From the NCBI GenBank assembly GCA_027487735.1, contig JAIYDA010000025.1, forward strand, positions 1-52,576: a DNA stretch of 52,576 nucleotides, in the 5' to 3' direction. Position 1 is the first letter of the stretch. Every line of letters starts with the position of its first letter. The translations under genes were made by a program, and so were the position numbers. This DNA is from Planctomycetaceae bacterium (lineage in GTDB: Bacteria > Planctomycetota > Phycisphaerae > Phycisphaerales > UBA1924). The notes under the pieces were generated by a model that saw only the letters and a list, made by a program, of their open reading frames with translations, did not search any database and was not told the DNA's origin. Shown piece by piece: positions 41,801 to 49,417 of this stretch.

Positions 41801-41990
41801 TGCTCTGCCAGGCGAGCTCGTAGCGATCGGCACCGCTGGCTTGCTGGTCGGGCCAGTAGATCGGCTGCTCGAGATGCCAGAGGTAGGTGAAGTGCGTGCG
41901 TTGCTGCGCGTGCGCGGCGGATGCGCCAGCGAGGCACGCGATGGCAAGGGCAGAGCGAGACAGGCGGGCGTGGGAAGGGGCGCTGGTCAT
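38868..41990 (-). CDS. Secreted GH57-like protein with CBM-like region and double GC-type dockerin motif
   Basis: 1040 residues. A signal peptide (ALAIACLAGASAAHAQQ) is followed by FTYLWHLEQPIYWPD, resembling the FxxHxHQP start of glycoside hydrolase family 57, then FGFHHPLMPLI and LFPSEMAFSTRM, the region where GH57 has its nucleophile Glu (SEMAF), and LLLLAHDGDNAWGG for the acid residue. Near 720-790 VSITYDPAGRALAGASNVCLYWGVNQWSP resembles a starch-binding CBM25-like module. The C-terminus carries two Cys-bracketed motifs (DFNRDGLFPDDSDL and DFNNDALFPDDADL). An alpha-glucan-degrading role is likely but inferred. The start ATG is directly before the signal peptide. Confidence 0.82.
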   Translation of the reverse strand: MTSAPSHARLSRSALAIACLAGASAAHAQQRTHFTYLWHLEQPIYWPDQQASGADRYELAWQSIQRRDAGQVHPTNNLRDIFGLDDRRNVYQWRVRDSINAIRSRPEAGAQVSYSGGLIENITSLGNANQLGYSPSWHAGNREARNWFVQGSSTIRRLDIVQFGFHHPLMPLIDTTTLRKELQLYREIYPDAWGTGTQSRGLFPSEMAFSTRMVEALAQENIAWVIVSSEKLSRACADFPVVFGSGGINTDAPNKADQINPAQGANAYVRFQIDRGCSPAEAAPFSFTPRRARYVNPNTGAISSVIVVPASQSFGWKDGYSPLSLSDMNTLDARNDPNRPQLLLLAHDGDNAWGGGFSYYMEATPNLVNNASNAGFVPTVVEKYLADHPVPANDFVHVEDGAWVNADGDFGSPQYINWNWPLINAAGQIDIDNGWHIDARNWAIITAANNRVVTAEQIATRPGGPQPSGLNNRRILYPDASTTGPERAWHYFLGSLNSGYMYYGNAEDFEVKPTIACNEAMQHADPVIGTGTLDATPPTVWTLQRHPWNPGSVAFGPQYGYQQRPQGPDFAVWTFAYDVSGMTSVVLKWRVDADGQRTLSNTENETYAGGPGLGPWQSIAMTQRAFPAGNIFNQGDLNLFELPQYIADQYTARITGQTNKLIDYYVEATDTRGNITRSPIHHVWVGDGQGGGNPAGPAVTISPAQPTAGQPVSITYDPAGRALAGASNVCLYWGVNQWSPVVNTSLPMTLTNNKWTTTITLPSNATQLDVVFNNCVPSTWDNNAGADWHFAVQGGVPTPQWTLDGTRDALATQVGENGSMRLHAGLIGDVLYVAANDAGEGQDHFIFVAQQPGPLVNAPWAKSGQVAQWSAFLADENSNDFEGWFDAVGTRAAATGPNGGVLEGTINLREELALAPGAPLPEFLWLALGAFGNSDANPLVPSLQVPASLDGNTTLNASEYVRVRLCDITVGGCPATCNSLDFNRDGLFPDDSDLLDFLSVLAGGACSTNACDTIDFNNDALFPDDADLLAFLRVLAGSDC

Positions 41991-42030
41991 GGTGGTTTGC
42001 GTCCGGGCGAGGAGCGAGGCGGCGGGGTAG

Positions 42031-42058
42031 AGCGATAGAGCGATAAAGCGATAAAGCG
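42031..42058. repeat. AGCGATAA octamer tandem repeat
   Basis: Three and a half tandem copies of AGCGATAA just upstream of the GH57-like gene and downstream of the metzincin gene. The same unit is at 38791-38832 on the other side of the GH57-like gene, so this gene is flanked by the repeat. Confidence 0.7.
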
Positions 42059-42097
42059 GCGTGGCTTTTCTCAGAGAAGAGCGTACGGCGCGGTGCG

Positions 42098-43960
42098 CTA
42101 GCAGGGTGAGCCCGCGAGCACGCGGAGGAAGGCGAGCAGGTCGCTGTCGTCGGGAAACAGGCCGTCGTTGTTAAAGTCCAGCGGGTCGCAGGTGCTGCAG
42201 GCCTCGCCCGCGAGTACGGCGAGGAATGCCAGCAGGTCACTGTCGTCGGGAAAGAGCCCGTCGTTGTTGAAGTCGAGGTCGTTGCAGGGGGGTGGGCCTG
42301 GGCGCTCGCCCAGCGCGGGGCCCGCGAGGGGGCGCAGGGCAGAGCCCCCTTGGATCGCATCGACCCAATAGAACGCGCTCTGGCCCTCCGGGGCGGTTGC
42401 GTCGAGGTGCGTGGTGATGCCGTTGAGCTTCACGGCAAGCAGCGAGGCGGAGGCCCTGCTGGATGTGGCACCGCGAAAGACGTGATACGCCGATGCGCCG
42501 GGGACGAGCGTCCATTGCAGTTGCACGCCATCCTCGCGGTCGTCGCTGGCTTGCAGCGTGCCGCGACGGGCGTTGCTTACGCTGAGGGTGTACATCTGGG
42601 TTTGCGAGGTGGTGCCAACGTCGAGCACACGGACGAGATATTCACCAGCGGGGCTGAGCAGCACGCCTGCGAGCTGCTCGGGCTGGCCTGCGGGTGCGGC
42701 GCTCGCGGCACGCATGACCGTCAGGCCGCCGCCGGTGCGCACCTCGAGCGCGAGGTCGCTGGCGGCAAGGGCGTTGGTGATGGTGCCGGTGGTGCAGGTG
42801 GAGCCAAACTGCGGGCTGTCTTCGTAGGTGCTGCCCACGGGCGTGAGGAGCACATCGACCAGCAGGGGCTCGGTCACGTCGACGCGGAAGTAGTCGGTGT
42901 CGGTGTCGCTATCGAGGCTGGTGCTGCTGGCGTTGGCAATCGCAGGCGCGGGCAGCGGCGCGGGAGCGAGTGTGGGGCCGCCCGCGGTCATCACGCCCAG
43001 CAGCGTCGCGCTGCCCACGGTGCCGTTGGGCTCGTGGGCGTCGCCATACAGCGAGTTCGCGCCGCGCAGGTCGTCTTGCTGCGGGCCATCGAATGCCGTG
43101 CTGAGGAAGGGCTCCATGAGCTGGCCCGAGTCGTTGCTGCATGTGTGCCGTAGGCCCAGGCCGTGCCCGTGCTCGTGGGCGATGGTGTTGCGCAGAAAGC
43201 GGTAGTTGCTCGTGGAGCTTCCCCAGCCTTCGGCGCTATCCAGCACCATGTCGCCGCCGTTGCCCGGGAAGTAGTTGAATGCGAGCACCTGCCCGCCTTC
43301 ATCGAGCGGGCGCATGCCGATGCGGATGTCGCCCCGGCTTGGGTTGCCTGTGCTCGCGGGGAAGGCTGCGCCATCGTCCCACGGGTTGCCACCGAAGGTG
43401 ATGCGGCGGTAGGTTGTGCCCGTGATCTGCGCCCAGCGATCAAAGACGCTCTGAAACTGCGCGATCCAGAGGGCACGGTTGTTGCCGAAGCGCTGGTCGA
43501 GGGTGGCGAAGAGATTGCTGACGCCCGCGGGGCTGTCCTCGAGGCCTGGCAGGGGCGTGCCATCGGGCACGAAGCTCCAGGTGAGTTCCGTCTGCGAGGC
43601 CGTGCTGCCCGCCCAGCGGCCGCTGGTGTAGTACGCCTGGGCCGCGGCCCGATCGGCGAGGGCGTTGACCCAAGCCGTGGTGCGGGCGCTGGGGGGTGAC
43701 TGCGGATCGAAGCAGGCGACGAAGGGCGGGTCGATGTGGGCAGTTGCTTGCTGGGCCCAGGCGAGGAGGGCGGCGTCGGTGGTTGCGTGCGAGCAGGTGG
43801 AGGCGGCGCAGGTGGTGGTGTGGGGAACGAGGGACGCGCCGGGAGCGCTCGCGGCGGGCGTGGGTGCGCGAGAGGCTGCGGAGCAGCCCGGCATGCCAAG
43901 GCTGGCAAAGCAGGCGGCGGCGAACGCAAGCAGTGATGAGCGAGCGAGGGTGGAGGGCAT
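42098..43960 (-). CDS. Secreted metzincin-type metalloprotease with double GC-type dockerin motif
   Basis: 620 residues. The N-terminus is hydrophobic (LLAFAAACFASLGMPGC), a signal peptide with a possible but atypical lipobox. The zinc site is NTIAHEHGHGLGLRHTC near 255 (HExxHxxGxxH), with the Met-turn candidate GQLMEPFLS and a matrixin-like LRGANSLYG downstream. Residues about 320-460 look like a pre-peptidase C-terminal beta domain; an Fn3-like region follows (LQWTLVPGASAYHVFRG). Two near-identical Cys-bracketed motifs (DFNNDGLFPDDSDLLAFL) close the protein. It precedes the GH57-like gene on the same strand. Confidence 0.86.
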   Translation of the reverse strand: MPSTLARSSLLAFAAACFASLGMPGCSAASRAPTPAASAPGASLVPHTTTCAASTCSHATTDAALLAWAQQATAHIDPPFVACFDPQSPPSARTTAWVNALADRAAAQAYYTSGRWAGSTASQTELTWSFVPDGTPLPGLEDSPAGVSNLFATLDQRFGNNRALWIAQFQSVFDRWAQITGTTYRRITFGGNPWDDGAAFPASTGNPSRGDIRIGMRPLDEGGQVLAFNYFPGNGGDMVLDSAEGWGSSTSNYRFLRNTIAHEHGHGLGLRHTCSNDSGQLMEPFLSTAFDGPQQDDLRGANSLYGDAHEPNGTVGSATLLGVMTAGGPTLAPAPLPAPAIANASSTSLDSDTDTDYFRVDVTEPLLVDVLLTPVGSTYEDSPQFGSTCTTGTITNALAASDLALEVRTGGGLTVMRAASAAPAGQPEQLAGVLLSPAGEYLVRVLDVGTTSQTQMYTLSVSNARRGTLQASDDREDGVQLQWTLVPGASAYHVFRGATSSRASASLLAVKLNGITTHLDATAPEGQSAFYWVDAIQGGSALRPLAGPALGERPGPPPCNDLDFNNDGLFPDDSDLLAFLAVLAGEACSTCDPLDFNNDGLFPDDSDLLAFLRVLAGSPC

Positions 43961-44322
43961 AGTGGAGCTTCACGCGGGGAGCGGGCGAGCGGGCCCGACC
44001 TGCCCCAGAACAGAAAACCCGCAGTAGAACCCAATTGCGGGCGTTCGTCAAGCAAATCTGGACGATCGGGCGGCGATGCTTGGTCGAAGCGCGGATTGCC
44101 CGGCGCGGAGCGGGCCCAGGGCCCGAGAATGCACCGGGGGCTGAAAGCGAGCCCCCCATCCCTAATCGTGGATTGAAGGCGGGCGGGAGCCTAACATCCC
44201 TTTCCACTGCTGCGGCGGCTGGGCGGGCCACATGGGTGGCAACGCACCACCGCTGCTAACTCTCGCATGCGAGGCTCGGCGCGCCACAAAGCGCCAGCAC
44301 ACTCGCGGAGGACAGCGTTGTC
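43961..44322. other. Divergent intergenic region before rplI
   Basis: The 362 bases between the metzincin gene and rplI hold a GGGCCC-AGGGCCC tract (about 44107-44122) and a CCCGCAGTAGAACC...GCGGG hairpin near 44018-44041. I see no open frame with a ribosome site. GCGGAGGA lies about 12 bases before the rplI ATG, a usable though distant Shine-Dalgarno. Promoters for both genes should be here but no confident -35/-10 pair was found. Confidence 0.5.
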
Positions 44323-45105
44323 ATGCTGACCCAATCGTCGCGTAAGAACATCAAGCTCCTGCTGGTCGAGAACGTCGAAGCCCTCGGCATCGTGGGCGAT
44401 GTTGTCACCGTCCGCACGGGCTATGCCCGCAACTTCCTGCTGCCCCGCAACCTTGCGACGCAGCCCGACGAGGCGCTCATCGCGCAGCTCGCTGGCAAGC
44501 GCAAGCAGGCCGAGGCCCAGATGGCCCAGCTCCGCAAGGACCGCGAGAACCTGATCGAGAAGCTCAAGGGCATCGAGGTCGAGCTCATTCGCGCTTGCAA
44601 CGACCAGGGCGTGCTCTATGGTGCGGTGACGCAGCAGGACGTCGCGGCGGCGCTCGCGCTCAAGGGTTACAAGGTTTCGCCGCGTGACGTGCGTATCACC
44701 AGCGCGATCAAGCGCGTCGAGAATGTCGACGTGCACGTGAAGCTCGACCGCGACCTCGATGCGGTGATCCGTCTCTTGGTCAAGCCCGATCGCGAGCTGT
44801 CGAAGGACGCGAACCCCGAGGGCGAGACCATCAGCGCCGGCGCAGCCACAGCTGCCGACGGTGGCAAGCGCGATGCCGTGGGCCGCGCGCTCGAGGAAGC
44901 CGTCAAGAGCATCGGTGCCAAGACGGGCTGGGGCTCGGGCGAAGCCAAGGCGGATGGCGCAGCGACCGAGGCGAAGGCTGGCAAGGGCAAGAAGGGCGAG
45001 GCCAAGGGCGAGGCCAAGGGTGAGGGCAAGGCCGACGACAAGGCCGAGGCCGCACCGAAGGCAGAGAAGCCCGCGAAGGCTGCCAAGGGCGAGAAGAAGA
45101 AGTAA
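44323..45105 (+). CDS. rplI: 50S ribosomal protein L9 with long charged C-terminal extension
   Basis: 260 residues against about 150 for typical L9. The N-domain KLLLVENVEALGIVGDVVTVRTGYARNFLLPRNLA is intact, starting about nine residues in; the connecting helix and C-domain (VLYGAVTQQDVAAAL, VRITSAIKRVENVDVHVKLDRDLDAVIRLLV) follow. From about residue 165 on the protein is an Ala/Gly/Lys/Glu tail with KGEAKGEAKGEGKADDKAEA repeats. The tail may contact rRNA or arise from repeat expansion. A hairpin follows 65 bases after the stop. No rpsF/rpsR neighbours are present. Confidence 0.93.
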   Translation: MLTQSSRKNIKLLLVENVEALGIVGDVVTVRTGYARNFLLPRNLATQPDEALIAQLAGKRKQAEAQMAQLRKDRENLIEKLKGIEVELIRACNDQGVLYGAVTQQDVAAALALKGYKVSPRDVRITSAIKRVENVDVHVKLDRDLDAVIRLLVKPDRELSKDANPEGETISAGAATAADGGKRDAVGRALEEAVKSIGAKTGWGSGEAKADGAATEAKAGKGKKGEAKGEAKGEGKADDKAEAAPKAEKPAKAAKGEKKK

Positions 45106-45169
45106 GGTCGTCGCTGCCCGTTGGGCAGTGAGCAGACCAGCAGCTGGAACATCAAGCGTTCGCAATCTG

Positions 45170-45199
45170 CAACACCCGGTGATTGTTCACCGGGTGTTG
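45170..45199 (+). terminator. Hairpin downstream of rplI
   Basis: A perfect 13-bp stem (45170-45182 with 45187-45199) around a TTGT loop. It lacks a long U-run, having only a short T/G stretch after it, so it may be a weak terminator or an mRNA-stabilising structure. It lies before the MFS gene on the same strand. Confidence 0.75.
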
Positions 45200-45255
45200 T
45201 GCTGCGCGGTGGGATGCCTGCCGGCGCATGCCGCGCATCGCCGATACGCTGGCCC

Positions 45256-46551
45256 ATGCCCTTTGCCTCGCCCCTTGCTGGTCTGCCCAACAAACGCCAC
45301 ATCTGGGGCTGGATCAGCTTCGACGTTGCGAATCAGTCGTTCACGCTCATCATCAACACCCTGCTGTTCTCGATCTTCTTTCAGCAGGTTGCGGCTGCCG
45401 GTCGCGACAATGTCGACACGCTCTGGAGCATCCTGTTTGCGACGAGCATGCTCTGCGTGGTGGTTGCCAGCCCCATCGCGGGGGCAGTTGCCGATGCACG
45501 GGGCACGAAGAAGGTGTGGCTGCTGACAACGGGGTTTGCGTGCGGCATCCTCACGTGCCTGCTCGCGCTCATCGAGCCCGGCATGCTGTGGCTCGCGTTC
45601 TTGCTCTACATCCCCGCGAACTTCTGCTTCAACCTGGGAGAGAACTTTCTGGCTGCCTTCTTGCCCCAGCTTGCGCCGCGCGAGCGAGCGGGCAGGCTGA
45701 GCGCGTTCTCGTGGGCGATCGCGTACAGCGCTGCGTTGTGCATGCTGCTGACCACGGCTTTCACGATGACCGCGCTGAAGCTGGAAGAGCCAGAGAAGTG
45801 GCGGCCTTTCTTCGTCGGTGCGGGCGTGTGGTTCATGCTATTTGCGATTCCCACGCTGCTGTTCCTTCGCGAGGAGCGCGCGCAGAGCCGATCGAGCGTG
45901 CGATCTGCCGCTGGGGATGCGCTCGCGCGCATCCGCCGCACGCTGAGCGAGCTGCCGAAGTTTCGCGACCTTGCGATGCTGCTGGTCGCGTCGTTCTTCT
46001 ATGGTGGGGCGATGGCGGTGATTGTGAGCTTCGCGAGCATCATCGCGGGCGACTTTGGGTTTCAGTCCAAAGAGCTGGTGATCTTCATCGCGGTCATCAC
46101 CATCTCGGGCATCGCGGGCACGCTCATTCCCATGCTGCTGCAGGATCGCCTGGGGCACAAGCGCATGACAGTCGCGCTGCTCGTGCTGTGGCTCGCCACC
46201 AGCGTGTTCCTCGCGTTCATCAGTTGGCGGCACCAGGCAGGGCAGCTGGACGCGGCGTGGCCCGTGTGGCTCGCGGGCAACCTGCTGGGCCTGGGGCTGG
46301 GGTCACTGGGCACCGCAAACCGCGCGTTCGTGGGCTACCTCACGCCCAAGGACCGCAGCGCCGAGTTCTTTGGGTTGTGGGGGCTCGTTTTCAAGCTCGC
46401 CGCGGTGCTCGTGGTGCCCTTCGGCATCGTGAAAGACCGCCTGGGCAAGCCCGAAGCGCTGCTCGTGCTGAGCGCGATGGTGATCGTGGGACTGGTGCTC
46501 ACGCTTTTTGTGAACGAGAAGCGAGGAGCAGCGGCGGCGGAGAGCGCATAG
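45256..46551 (+). CDS. MFS transporter, UMF1-like
   Basis: 431 residues with about twelve hydrophobic helices. WISFDVANQSFTLIINTLLFSIFF at the start and ASPIAGAVADARGTKKVWL after helix 2 match the UMF1/Atg22-like branch of the major facilitator superfamily. A second A-like motif is LLQDRLGHKRM. The substrate is unknown; Atg22-like proteins are linked to amino-acid efflux. The ATG at 45256 gives the usual short N-terminus; the frame stays open to 45121 but includes the rplI hairpin. Confidence 0.85.
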   Translation: MPFASPLAGLPNKRHIWGWISFDVANQSFTLIINTLLFSIFFQQVAAAGRDNVDTLWSILFATSMLCVVVASPIAGAVADARGTKKVWLLTTGFACGILTCLLALIEPGMLWLAFLLYIPANFCFNLGENFLAAFLPQLAPRERAGRLSAFSWAIAYSAALCMLLTTAFTMTALKLEEPEKWRPFFVGAGVWFMLFAIPTLLFLREERAQSRSSVRSAAGDALARIRRTLSELPKFRDLAMLLVASFFYGGAMAVIVSFASIIAGDFGFQSKELVIFIAVITISGIAGTLIPMLLQDRLGHKRMTVALLVLWLATSVFLAFISWRHQAGQLDAAWPVWLAGNLLGLGLGSLGTANRAFVGYLTPKDRSAEFFGLWGLVFKLAAVLVVPFGIVKDRLGKPEALLVLSAMVIVGLVLTLFVNEKRGAAAAESA

Positions 46552-46869
46552 CGGCTGGACGGCAGGCAGGGCGCACGGGTGGGGTGGGCTTGTTGTGGGA
46601 GCATCGTTCTTTAGCACAGAGACACAGAGGGAGAGAGCAAGATGAGAAGAGAGAGGGAGATGATGTGGGCGAGATCGGGATAGTGGGCGCTTCGAAGCGA
46701 CGAACTGCAATGGAGCAGGCCACAAGCGAGGAACGCCTTGTCCCTTGTTTCATGTCTCTTGTTTCTTGTCTCTTGTATCCGGGAACCTGTCGCCAGTTCC
46801 CCGTCTCTTCTTCTCTCCTCTTCCTCTGCGTCTCTGTGTCTCTGTGCTGAGGCGTTTTCTTCGCTTTGC
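46552..46869. repeat. Convergent intergenic region with AGCACAGAGACACAGAG inverted repeat
   Basis: Left arm 46613-46630 and right arm 46831-46848 pair at 17 of 18 positions. Inward of the left arm the strand is purine-rich (GAGCAAGATGAGAAGAGAGAGG). Inward of the right arm it is pyrimidine-rich (TCTTCTTCTCTCCTCTTCC), so a long imperfect hairpin can form. The outer arms and the GAGCAAGATGAGAAG segment are shared with 22944-23184. No gene is present between the MFS and glycyl-tRNA synthetase ends. Confidence 0.85.
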
Positions 46870-48537
46870 TCACGCCCCCAGCTTCTCATCCAGGAACGCC
46901 ACGACCTTGTCGCTTGCGATGCGCTGCTGGCTGCCGTCGTCGCGGTTGCGCACCGTGACGGTCTGGTCCTTCAGCGTGTCGCCATCGACCGTGAAGCAGA
47001 ACGGGCAACCGGCTTCGTCCATGCGGGCGTAGCGCTTGCCGATGCTTTGCTTCTCGTCGAACTCGATGAACCCGAGCTTGCCAAACTTCGCGCGCACCTC
47101 GTCGTAGATCTTCTCCGCGACCTCGGGCATGCCGTCCTTGTTCACGAGGGGGAAGACCGCCGCCTTGATGGGCGAGATGCGCGGGTGCAGCTTCATCACC
47201 TCGGGGCTGGGGCGGGTTTCGTCCTTGGTGTAGGCCTCGCAGAGCAGCGCGAGCACGCCGCGATCGAGGCCCGCTGCGGGCTCGATGCAGTGGGGGAGGT
47301 ATCGCTCGCCTCGCGTGCTGCCATTGGGCAGCAGCTCGCCGCGCGTCTGGTCGAAGTACTCCAGCTTTGCGCCGCTGTGTTTTTGGTGCTGCGTGAGGTC
47401 GTAGTTGCCGCGGTGGGCGATGCCCTCGAGCTCGCCAAAGCCTGGCGCGGTGAACGGGAAGCGATACTCGACGTCGCTCGTGCCGACGGAGTAGAACGCG
47501 AGTTCGTCCTTCTCGTGCTCGCGCAGGATGAGGTTCTCGCCCGCCAGCCCAATGCTCTGCCACCACGCCATGCGGAAGTCGCGCCAGAACTTGTACCACG
47601 CAAAGCTCTCGTCGGGATGGCAGAAGAACTCGAGCTCTGCTTGCTCAAACTCGCGCGAGCGGAAGGTGTAGTTGCGAGGCGTGATCTCGTTGCGGAAGCT
47701 CTTGCCCGTGTTGCCGATGCCGAAGGGGATCTTCACGCGCGACGAGTCGACGACATTCTTGAACTGCAAGAAGATGCCCTGCGCAGTCTCAGGGCGCAGA
47801 TACACGCGATTCTCTTCCGCTTGCGTCAGGCCTGCGAAGGTCTCGAACATGAGCTTGAATGCTGCGGGTGCACCGAGCGGGCCGCCGCAGCGTGGGCAGG
47901 GCTCCTGCAGGCCCGTCGCGTTCAGTTGCTCAGTTGCAAGGTGTCGCACGATCTCTTGCAACTCGGGCGGTGCATCGGGCTGGCCATTCACGCGCGTCGC
48001 AAGCCACGACATCGTGACCTCGGTGTTGCGGACGACCGCGAGATTTGGCGCGAGCCGCTTGCCCTTTGTCTTGGCCCATTGCATCACCGTCGCAGAGTTC
48101 ATGCCAGGCGTCTTCGTGCCTGCGGTTGCGGGCTCGAATGTCTGGATGAGCGACTGAAACCACTCAGATGTCGTCACCAGAATGTCCCAGTATTGATCTG
48201 CGCGCACAAAGTGCCCGCACCCTGCACACTTCCGCATTGGATCGGCAAAGCCCGCGAGGTGTCCGCTTGCTTCCCACGTCTTTGGATGCTGAATGATGCA
48301 GGTTTCGAGCGGCACGCACTCCACACGCTTGCCATCAGGCCCCTTCTGCCCCCAGCACGGGTTCAGGATCATGTCCTGCCACCATGCCTCGCGCAGGTTT
48401 TTCTTCATCTGCGCGCCCAGCGGGCCATAATCCCAGAAGCCGTTGATGCCGCCGTAGATGTCCGACGCTTGAAAGATAAATCCGCGGCGCTTGCAGAGTG
48501 CCATGATGGCATCCATCGACTTGGGAGCGGTGGTCAT
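46870..48537 (-). CDS. glyQS: Glycyl-tRNA synthetase, single-chain alpha2 type
   Basis: 555 residues. Class II synthetase charging tRNA-Gly. SDIYGGINGFWDYGPLGAQMKKN at residue 25 is diagnostic. Zinc-type pairs CAGCGHF and CPRCGGP flank an insertion. Motif 2 is FRNEITPRNYTFRSREFEQAELEFF; motif 3 (PAAGLDRGVLALL) is near 410. The C-terminal anticodon-binding domain ends SDKVVAFLDEKLGA. This is the eukaryote/archaea-like homodimer, not the alpha2beta2 enzyme. The start at the MTTAPK ATG is 76 bases from the divergent lipoprotein start. Confidence 0.95.
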   Translation of the reverse strand: MTTAPKSMDAIMALCKRRGFIFQASDIYGGINGFWDYGPLGAQMKKNLREAWWQDMILNPCWGQKGPDGKRVECVPLETCIIQHPKTWEASGHLAGFADPMRKCAGCGHFVRADQYWDILVTTSEWFQSLIQTFEPATAGTKTPGMNSATVMQWAKTKGKRLAPNLAVVRNTEVTMSWLATRVNGQPDAPPELQEIVRHLATEQLNATGLQEPCPRCGGPLGAPAAFKLMFETFAGLTQAEENRVYLRPETAQGIFLQFKNVVDSSRVKIPFGIGNTGKSFRNEITPRNYTFRSREFEQAELEFFCHPDESFAWYKFWRDFRMAWWQSIGLAGENLILREHEKDELAFYSVGTSDVEYRFPFTAPGFGELEGIAHRGNYDLTQHQKHSGAKLEYFDQTRGELLPNGSTRGERYLPHCIEPAAGLDRGVLALLCEAYTKDETRPSPEVMKLHPRISPIKAAVFPLVNKDGMPEVAEKIYDEVRAKFGKLGFIEFDEKQSIGKRYARMDEAGCPFCFTVDGDTLKDQTVTVRNRDDGSQQRIASDKVVAFLDEKLGA

Positions 48538-48613
48538 AGGGGGCGAGTGTAGTGGGGCAGGGCCCGCTTGTCGGCTGGCTTTCGGCCTTTGCCGCACCCT
48601 TCTATGCTCCGCC

Positions 48614-49408
48614 ATGAGCTTCTTTGGGTGGCGAACCCCACAGCAAACGCCGCAACAGACCGGGGAGCAAACTCGGAGACAAGCCGGGCAGCAAGCCCCG
48701 CAGCAAAGCCCGCTGCGCCCGCATGCCGCGCCCCTTGCCGCACGCGTTGCCCTGCTCGGCTCGCTCTGCTGCCTTCCGGCATGCACCATCCACGCGGGCG
48801 GCACGCAAGACCCCGCGCTGATTGCCGATCAGCTCCGCACGCGCGTGGCGGAGCTTGAGTCGCAGCTTGCGACGCAGCAAAGCGAGCTGGCCGAGCTGCG
48901 CGCGAAGCTTGCGCAGGCGAGCGCAGCGCAGAGCGCGGAGCTCTCGCCCGAAGAGCTCGCGGCTATCCCGACGCCCGTCGGCCTCACCATCGACGCACGC
49001 TCGGGCCTCTCGCGCGATGGCACGGAGCTTGAAGTGCTCGTGACGCCCGTGGATGGTCGCCAGCGATTCGTGCAGGTTGCGGGCACGCTTGCGGTGCAGG
49101 TGTTTGCGATTGCCCAGCAAGTTGAGCAAGCGGGCGAGCAATCGGGTGAACAAGCGGGCGGCGTGGATGGCGGTGTCGCCCAGCCCGCCGAGCCCACGGC
49201 CCCCTTGTGGTCGCGCCAGCTCAGCCCCAGCGCACTTCGCGATGCCTATCGCTCGGGCTTTCTTGGCACGCACTACCTGGTTGCGATTCCGCTCAGCCCC
49301 GAGCTGCGCGCGGCCCACGCCTCGGGTGGGCTCGACGTCCGCGTTTCGCTCAACCTCGCGGCGAGCGATGGGACGCTCACGACCGCCCGCTCGCTGCACG
49401 CACGCTAG
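48614..49408 (+). CDS. Putative lipoprotein with Gln-rich N-terminus and coiled coil
   Basis: 264 residues. A polar N-region of about 35 residues with repeated QQTPQQTGEQ-type segments precedes a hydrophobic stretch ending LLGSLCCLPAC, a lipobox-like signal. A coiled coil follows (LIADQLRTRVAELESQLATQQSELAELRAKLAQ, about 75-110), then a beta-rich domain with VGLTIDARSGLSRDGTELEVLV. A second EQAGEQSGEQAGG repeat occurs near 180. Function unknown; an envelope-tethered scaffold is plausible. Confidence 0.75.
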   Translation: MSFFGWRTPQQTPQQTGEQTRRQAGQQAPQQSPLRPHAAPLAARVALLGSLCCLPACTIHAGGTQDPALIADQLRTRVAELESQLATQQSELAELRAKLAQASAAQSAELSPEELAAIPTPVGLTIDARSGLSRDGTELEVLVTPVDGRQRFVQVAGTLAVQVFAIAQQVEQAGEQSGEQAGGVDGGVAQPAEPTAPLWSRQLSPSALRDAYRSGFLGTHYLVAIPLSPELRAAHASGGLDVRVSLNLAASDGTLTTARSLHAR

Positions 49409-49417
49409 GTCACGCGT

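Noticed and set aside
40593..42038. 481-residue plus-strand open frame
   Set aside because: Antisense of the GH57-like gene; no recognisable domain.
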